DNA of 47,764 nucleotides from positions 1-47,764 of the forward strand of contig JAJTBP010000003.1 of the NCBI GenBank assembly GCA_021286825.1, written 5' to 3'. The notes under the pieces were generated by a model. That model was not told the origin of the DNA, searched no databases, and was given only the letters and a program-made list of their open reading frames with translations. Position 1 is the first letter of the stretch; every line of letters starts with the position of its first letter. The position numbers and the translations under genes are program-made. Source of the DNA: Marinilabiliales bacterium (GTDB taxonomy: Bacteria; Bacteroidota; Bacteroidia; Bacteroidales; Prolixibacteraceae). Below, piece after piece: positions 43,064 to 47,764 of this stretch.

Positions 43064-44602
43064 CTATTGTTTTTTAAGACGGATGGCGGCGCTCTCCGTG
43101 TGTGTCGGACTCAGTGCAGAGACGAAGTAGCTATATCTGCCGGGTTTGTATCCCTTCCCGGCTTTCAGCAGCAACTTCTGTCCGGAAGTGACATACAAGA
43201 TGTTGGAGGGATTGTCTATCTTCTTACGCTGCAGCCATTTGAACCGGTAGACCACATAGAGGGTGGCGTTTTCGCTCCCTTCCCAGGAAAGTACGATGTC
43301 GTGCCCCTCTTTTTTTGCCAGGGCATTCGATGGCTCACCGGGTGCTACCGGAAGAATGTGGGGGTTTTCAGGCGTGAGTGCCGGGTATTTGAAGTGCCCA
43401 TTCAGGAGTAATTCCTTCACCCCAAGCGGATTCTTCCGAAGAAATTTGGCACTGTACAACATGCTTCCGCGGATCGCCGGGATGGTCCTGTTCAAGGTGA
43501 TCTGGCGATCAATCTCAGCGGCAGATCGCCAGGAGGGATCCTTGGACTGTTCATCGAGTAGGTAAAGTGCCTGTCCGATGTAGACGGGGCATCCATAGCT
43601 GTGGTCGGCCCACCATTTGGCCAGGATGGCATAATCGGCCACCTCTTTGCCGATGTACCAATAAAGTTGGGGAGTCACGTAATCGATCCATTTTTCCTTT
43701 TGCCATTTGAGGATATCGGCGTAAAGGTCATCGTAGTTGGTGGCCCCGGCTCGCGTAGCAGATCCTTCCGGATCATCCTTCTTGTTGCGCCAGACACCAA
43801 AGGGAGAGATGCCAAATTCCACACTGGGACGGATCGCACGGATACTGTCGTGCAACTGTTTGATGATCAGGTCTACATTGTTTCTTCGCCAGGCCTCTTT
43901 TTCCGTGGCACCAAATCCTTGGGGGAACTGACGGAAACTGTTATCATCCGGAAATTCGAGACCGGCAATTTTGTATGGGTAGAAATAGTCGTCGAAATGG
44001 ATGGCATCGATGTCGTATCGCCTGACGAGGTCACTGACCACCCGGGCTACGTGGTTGCGGACTGCCGGGAGACCCGGATCAAAATATCGTTTTTTGCCAT
44101 AGGTAAGCATCCATTCGGGATGTGTGTTGGCAACATGGTTCGGCGCCGGAACGGTCTTGTCGGTGTTCTGAATGGCGCGGTAGGGGTTGAGCCAGACATG
44201 AATGTCCAGTCCGCGCTTCCTGCATTCTCCGATGGCAAATGTGAGCGGATCATAGAAGGGGTCCGGCGCTTTGCCCTGCTTTCCGGTGAGCCATTCCGAC
44301 CAGGGTTCCAGATCGGAGTAGTAAAGAGCATCGGCATCCGGCCTTACCTGAAAGACCACGGTGTTGAGATGATAGGCCATGACCGAGTCAAGCAGGGATA
44401 CCATTTCGGCTTTTTGCTCTTCCGTAGATAGTCTGGCAGAGGAGGGCCAGTCGATGTTTTCAACGGTGGCAATCCAGGCCGCACGCATCTCTCTTTTGGG
44501 ATATTCTTTGGCTGAGAGCGTAGGGTAAATGCCGGAATAGCAAAAGAGAATGAGTGGGAGAACGAGATATTTTCTAATTTGCAAACTGTTGATATTCTTC
44601 AT
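43064..44602 (-). CDS. GHL10/DUF187-family glycosidase (DigH-like)
   Basis: An exported protein of 512 residues with a signal peptide to about residue 31 (PTLSA). The GHL10 TIM barrel (about 36-355) has REMRAAWIATVENIDWPS, NTVVFQVRPDADALYYSDLEPWSEWLTG, DIHVWLNPYRA, YDIDAIHFDDYFYPY and IDYVTPQLYWYIG; Asp and Glu residues in these strands are likely catalytic. E. coli DigH (YddW) of this family cuts denuded peptidoglycan glycan strands. An FN3-like domain occupies about 410-510. Substrate here is inferred from the family and from the amidase downstream, which would make denuded strands. One base separates it from the nagX-type gene. Confidence 0.9.
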   Translation of the reverse strand: MKNINSLQIRKYLVLPLILFCYSGIYPTLSAKEYPKREMRAAWIATVENIDWPSSARLSTEEQKAEMVSLLDSVMAYHLNTVVFQVRPDADALYYSDLEPWSEWLTGKQGKAPDPFYDPLTFAIGECRKRGLDIHVWLNPYRAIQNTDKTVPAPNHVANTHPEWMLTYGKKRYFDPGLPAVRNHVARVVSDLVRRYDIDAIHFDDYFYPYKIAGLEFPDDNSFRQFPQGFGATEKEAWRRNNVDLIIKQLHDSIRAIRPSVEFGISPFGVWRNKKDDPEGSATRAGATNYDDLYADILKWQKEKWIDYVTPQLYWYIGKEVADYAILAKWWADHSYGCPVYIGQALYLLDEQSKDPSWRSAAEIDRQITLNRTIPAIRGSMLYSAKFLRKNPLGVKELLLNGHFKYPALTPENPHILPVAPGEPSNALAKKEGHDIVLSWEGSENATLYVVYRFKWLQRKKIDNPSNILYVTSGQKLLLKAGKGYKPGRYSYFVSALSPTHTESAAIRLKKQ

Positions 44603-44615
44603 TATAAATTATTTT

Positions 44616-44640
44616 ATCTAAATTATCAGCTCATCTAAAT
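44616..44640. repeat. Direct repeat ATCTAAAT in the gap upstream of the GHL10 gene
   Basis: ATCTAAAT occurs at 44616-44623 and again at 44633-44640, 17 bases apart, in a very AT-rich 58-base gap between the transglutaminase-like and GHL10 genes. Read on the - strand, TAATTTAG here is one base from TAnnTTTG. It could be an internal promoter or regulator site. Confidence 0.3.
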
Positions 44641-44660
44641 TTTCTGAGAAGCCTGTGTCG

Positions 44661-46118
44661 CTATTTTTTCGCCTGACCGTCGTCGCCTGTCAGATAGGTC
44701 ACCTCCATGTCCCAGTTCCAGGTGTCGAAATAGAGGTTGCCGCCTTTCCATTCAACCTCTCCTCGTTGGAAATCATAGGGCTCGCTGCGAAGAAATTTCT
44801 TTTCAGGGAAGAGGGGTTGTGCAAAATCATCGTTAACAATCAGCCGGTAGGCGTCGATGCCGGTCATATAAAAATAGCGGATGGCCGGATCATCCGAAGG
44901 AAGCCTTCCGAACGACTGATCCAGCGGGACCCACCCCACCCCTTCATAATACACTTCACACCAATCGTGAAGATTGACCTCTCCCGGATGAAGCATCCAT
45001 CCACTTTGCCAGTGGACCGGTATGCCTGCTGCCCGGGCGAGCGACATAAACAACAAGGTCTGCATGCCGCAGTCGCCATGCCTGCGCTCCAGCACAAATC
45101 CGGGAATATCAGGCATGATGCTGTACTCCAGGGCGCTGGCCCAGGTGATGTGTTGGTCAATGTATTCGTAAATCTTCCTCACTTTGACCAGGGGATTGGT
45201 TTCTCCTCCCACGATGCTGTCGGAGAGTGATCTGATTTTTGCTGAAAACACAAGGTGCGGGGGTCTTTCCCCGGTATGCTCAAGGTACAGGGGATCCCGG
45301 GTCCGGTAAGGTTGAACCATCTGCGGGGAGAGGTGGTAGGATTGTGCACAGGCAACGAGGGTAAATTCCTCGGAAAACAGCAGCGGTTGATGGGCCACGG
45401 CCTTCTTTTCCAGGTAGATCGACCTTTGAAGGGTGTTTTCCGGGGAGAGCAGGTGTCTTTCCGGATTGGTAGCGATCAGTCGGACCGTCCGTTGCCGCTC
45501 ATGATTTTCGCGGGGGAACGGCATCCAACATCTGACGACCTCGCCTGCTGGAACGACATCCGGCTTGACCCGAATGGTGTATTTCAGTTTCATCGCTACG
45601 CCCTGGACGGCTTTCCCGACGGAATCGGTTTTGGTGACCACCTTCGATGCATGACCAATCCTGAAGGCGATGGATGGAGAGGGGCCAGGTGTGGGATGCC
45701 AGTCTTTTTGCTGTTTGATCAGAGACGAATCCAGCAGGAAGAGGTTCCCGACGGCATGCGAGAAATAGTATCTTTTGCCATCGATCGTAGCCCCATCCAG
45801 TTTGCCTGATTGTTCAAGCTTATCGAGCATGGCCAGGTCCAGTTCTACACCCCGTCTGTGCATGCGTGCGATCAGGGTATCGGCAGACTGGTTGAAATCC
45901 CGGCGTATCCGGTGACAAATTTCCAGGATGGAATCGGCTTTGTTGAAGGTTGCCTGGTTCGGATGGGCGCTGTTCTTGACTTGGGTAGCTTCCCGGGCCG
46001 CCAGGGTGAGTTCCCCTTTTCCGAGGAGGGCCAGGGCTTCCTTCAGCGGTTCCCATCGCTGACTGCAGGAAGCGACGGTCAGGGCCAGCATGATGAGCAA
46101 TCTGATGGAGTGATTCAT
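44661..46118 (-). CDS. Transglutaminase-like lipoprotein
   Basis: A 485-residue protein with a lipoprotein signal ending at about Cys18 (LTVASCSQRW). The N-terminal half (about 20-180) is helical and unassigned. The transglutaminase-core domain covers about 310-420, with the triad Cys350 (RHGDCGMQT), His384 (NLHDWCEV) and Asp400 (GWVPLDQSFG). Bacterial proteins with this core are mainly papain-like peptidases or amidases rather than cross-linking enzymes. In this setting a stem-peptide or protein-remnant peptidase is plausible. It starts 13 bases after the stop of the GH9-deacetylase gene and is probably in the same message. Confidence 0.88.
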   Translation of the reverse strand: MNHSIRLLIMLALTVASCSQRWEPLKEALALLGKGELTLAAREATQVKNSAHPNQATFNKADSILEICHRIRRDFNQSADTLIARMHRRGVELDLAMLDKLEQSGKLDGATIDGKRYYFSHAVGNLFLLDSSLIKQQKDWHPTPGPSPSIAFRIGHASKVVTKTDSVGKAVQGVAMKLKYTIRVKPDVVPAGEVVRCWMPFPRENHERQRTVRLIATNPERHLLSPENTLQRSIYLEKKAVAHQPLLFSEEFTLVACAQSYHLSPQMVQPYRTRDPLYLEHTGERPPHLVFSAKIRSLSDSIVGGETNPLVKVRKIYEYIDQHITWASALEYSIMPDIPGFVLERRHGDCGMQTLLFMSLARAAGIPVHWQSGWMLHPGEVNLHDWCEVYYEGVGWVPLDQSFGRLPSDDPAIRYFYMTGIDAYRLIVNDDFAQPLFPEKKFLRSEPYDFQRGEVEWKGGNLYFDTWNWDMEVTYLTGDDGQAKK

Positions 46119-46131
46119 CCTTTAAATATAA

Positions 46132-47764
46132 TCATTTGGTCTGAGAAAGCCCATCGGGCGCTGTTTGGCCCTTCAGGGCTGTGTCAACTCTTTCGAAACG
46201 GTATCCTTTCTTCTGAAGCACTCGGATGATCTGGTCCAAGTGGTTGTAGAGCTTGTCTTTCCGTTCCGGAACAGTCCCGGGGTGGATCAGCAGGAATGAT
46301 CCATTGAGTCCTTGGGGTTGCTTGCGCTCAAATTGGAGCAGGTCGTCCATGAGTTGTGCGGAGGAGCGGTAACCGGGCTGCTCGGGCGATAAGTAATCGG
46401 CGTTGGTACGGGTTCCCGGTGTAAAATTGATCAGGGTAAGTCCCATTTCTCTGCACCAACCGGCCACTTCCCGGTTGTACCATTCATAGGGAGGAAGGAA
46501 AATATTGGCCTTGATCGGGGAAATGCCTGCCTGCAACAAGGCGGCCCGATTGCCTTGCATGTCTGCGGCGAACTGTTCCCGGGTCACAAGGAGGGCATCC
46601 CTTTGCTTCCAATCGGCATAAAGCAGGTGTTTGTCGGAATGGGGTCCGATGTAATGCCCATCCTTTTGTACGGCACGAATGAAGTCGGCATTGCGCTGCT
46701 CTCTCAGAAAATCGCCAGTAAAAAAGAAGGATGCCTTGATCCCATATTTTCTGAGGGTTTGCAAGATGGACTCTCCACCTTCGATCCTGTCATGGGCCGA
46801 AAAGAGGAGGGAGATGGTTTTGTCTTCCGGATGGGTTCGGATGATGGCGCCTTCGCTTTCTCTCACCTGCCGACTGTCGATTGTCCCTTGGGATTCGAGG
46901 GAGGAGAGCAAGTAACTCAGGCTGGCTGTGCCATCCATGGTGGGTTCATTGGTCGAATAGTCACCGCTGTCATCATGGTAGACAGCCTGTCCATGCTGAA
47001 AGTCGGCATAAGAATCCTTGTGTCGGAGGGTAATGCCGAGCAGTGAACTGTAGATGCTGTTGTAAACCGGGCCATCCACCAGTCCTCCCCAGGTAGGTTG
47101 ATGGAGGTGGTCGGAAATGGCTGAATGGGGATCTTCCGGGTAATCCCCGTTGGCAGGTAGTCCGCAGATCATGGAAGTACCCCACGGGTTGCATCCAAAC
47201 AACCAATCGGTAAGGGAAGCTTCCATTTCGGCAAATTGGGTATCCCCGCTAATGGTACGGTAAAGCCGGGCTTGCGTGGCTGCGGCAACCACCAGGTTGT
47301 TGGAACACCAGATAAAGGGAACGCCAATCTGGAAAGGATCGTTGCCGGCATATTTGCGCAGCGCCGTCAGTCCCTGTTTCATGAAACGGATGAATTTGCC
47401 TGAGGTAAGGGTGTCTTCCTTTTGGGCCAGCAGGGCATGGCCCAGGTTGACGAACGGATAATATTGATAGTGTCTGGCCCGGTGCAACTCCATCCAGGGT
47501 GTTACCTGTTCCAGCTCTCCCCACTTGGCGGCACTCTTCAGCAGGGCGGTAGAGGCGTTCGTTTCGGCGAGGGTAGCCGCTGCCAGTTCCAGATCATCGA
47601 CATAGTTCTCCTCTTCATAAAAATAGGGTGAGACCACGCAAGCGGTCTGACAGACCCCCGGGTCGGACAGTGCAAAATCCCATGCTTCCGATGCCTTCTT
47701 GCCAAACTTCGCGGCCAATTCGGGATCCCACTTTTGGTAGACCTCGGCTGCCAGGGCAAAACTC
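46132..47764 (-). CDS. GH9 glycoside hydrolase fused to a polysaccharide deacetylase (5' end missing)
   Basis: The frame runs off the right edge; the visible 543 codons read ALAAEVYQKWDPELAAKFGKK at the start. Visible residues 1 to about 290 are the C-terminal part of a GH9 (alpha/alpha)6 barrel: GCNPWGTSMICGLPANGD, EDPHSAIS, and DYSTNEPTMDG with the acid Glu. The nucleophile Asp pair lies outside the window. The usual PHHR becomes PHSA, an altered subsite. Residues about 305-525 form a NodB/CE4-like domain with a shifted motif 1 (SAHDRIEGGES), HSDKH metal ligands, LPPYEWYN and LLIHPGT. It may cut and de-acetylate an amino-sugar glycan. An internal TTG at 47718 is not the start. Confidence 0.85.
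   Translation of the reverse strand, partial: SFALAAEVYQKWDPELAAKFGKKASEAWDFALSDPGVCQTACVVSPYFYEEENYVDDLELAAATLAETNASTALLKSAAKWGELEQVTPWMELHRARHYQYYPFVNLGHALLAQKEDTLTSGKFIRFMKQGLTALRKYAGNDPFQIGVPFIWCSNNLVVAAATQARLYRTISGDTQFAEMEASLTDWLFGCNPWGTSMICGLPANGDYPEDPHSAISDHLHQPTWGGLVDGPVYNSIYSSLLGITLRHKDSYADFQHGQAVYHDDSGDYSTNEPTMDGTASLSYLLSSLESQGTIDSRQVRESEGAIIRTHPEDKTISLLFSAHDRIEGGESILQTLRKYGIKASFFFTGDFLREQRNADFIRAVQKDGHYIGPHSDKHLLYADWKQRDALLVTREQFAADMQGNRAALLQAGISPIKANIFLPPYEWYNREVAGWCREMGLTLINFTPGTRTNADYLSPEQPGYRSSAQLMDDLLQFERKQPQGLNGSFLLIHPGTVPERKDKLYNHLDQIIRVLQKKGYRFERVDTALKGQTAPDGLSQTK

Overview
The window looks like chromosomal DNA of a Bacteroidota bacterium, most likely of the order Bacteroidales. 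The evidence is a SusC/SusD pair, an ECF sigma/FecR pair, several matches to the Bacteroidota promoter (TTTG, about 19 bases, TAnnTTTG), A-rich leaders instead of strong Shine-Dalgarno sites, and a TyrRS start typical of the group. There is no rRNA, so I do not name a genus. I see no phage, insertion sequence or CRISPR array.

Left part (1-13.3 kb), mostly + strand: the start of tyrS, a secreted class I amidotransferase-like hydrolase, a CvpA-type membrane protein, a GH3-type acyl-amido synthetase and a deoxynucleoside kinase. Then follows a complete histidine-degradation set, hutH-hutU-hutI-ftcD. It converts histidine through urocanate, imidazolonepropionate and formiminoglutamate to glutamate plus methenyl-THF. 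ftcD is the fused two-domain form and has its own well-matched promoter. A class A penicillin-binding protein ends this part.

Middle part (13.3-22 kb): a three-gene surface-signalling unit on the - strand (ECF sigma, FecR anti-sigma, and an exported STN protein with no beta-barrel), and a tRNA-Leu(CAA) gene divergent from it. Then come a small outer-membrane-type protein, a FadR-type GntR regulator, a DUF4440 lipoprotein, a hemolysin III-type membrane protein, a creatininase-family protein and a HAD phosphatase.

Right part (22-47.8 kb): a SusC/SusD pair on the + strand converges, over a strong bidirectional terminator, on twelve - strand genes that run off the right edge. These twelve look like a peptidoglycan-fragment salvage island. 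In transcription order they are: GH9-polysaccharide deacetylase fusion (partial), transglutaminase-like lipoprotein, DigH-like GHL10 glycosidase, NagX-type acetyltransferase, zinc amidase with extra domains, double-domain GT2 glycosyltransferase, DUF4922 protein with GalT/HIT-like motifs, SpoIID/LytB protein without a signal peptide, AmpG permease with a large predicted periplasmic insert, NagZ fused to a serine beta-lactamase-fold domain, NlpC/P60 D,L-endopeptidase lipoprotein, and Tat-exported dipeptide epimerase.

The inferred flow is: uptake of muropeptides through SusCD; trimming of glycan and peptide in the periplasm; epimerisation of L-Ala-D-Glu; import of the sugar part by AmpG; and a cytoplasmic branch (SpoIID, DUF4922, GT2) whose chemistry is not known. 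None of the textbook enzymes for MurNAc (AnmK, MurQ, AmgK/MurU, MurK) lies in the window. This makes the DUF4922-GT2-SpoIID trio the best candidate here for something undescribed.
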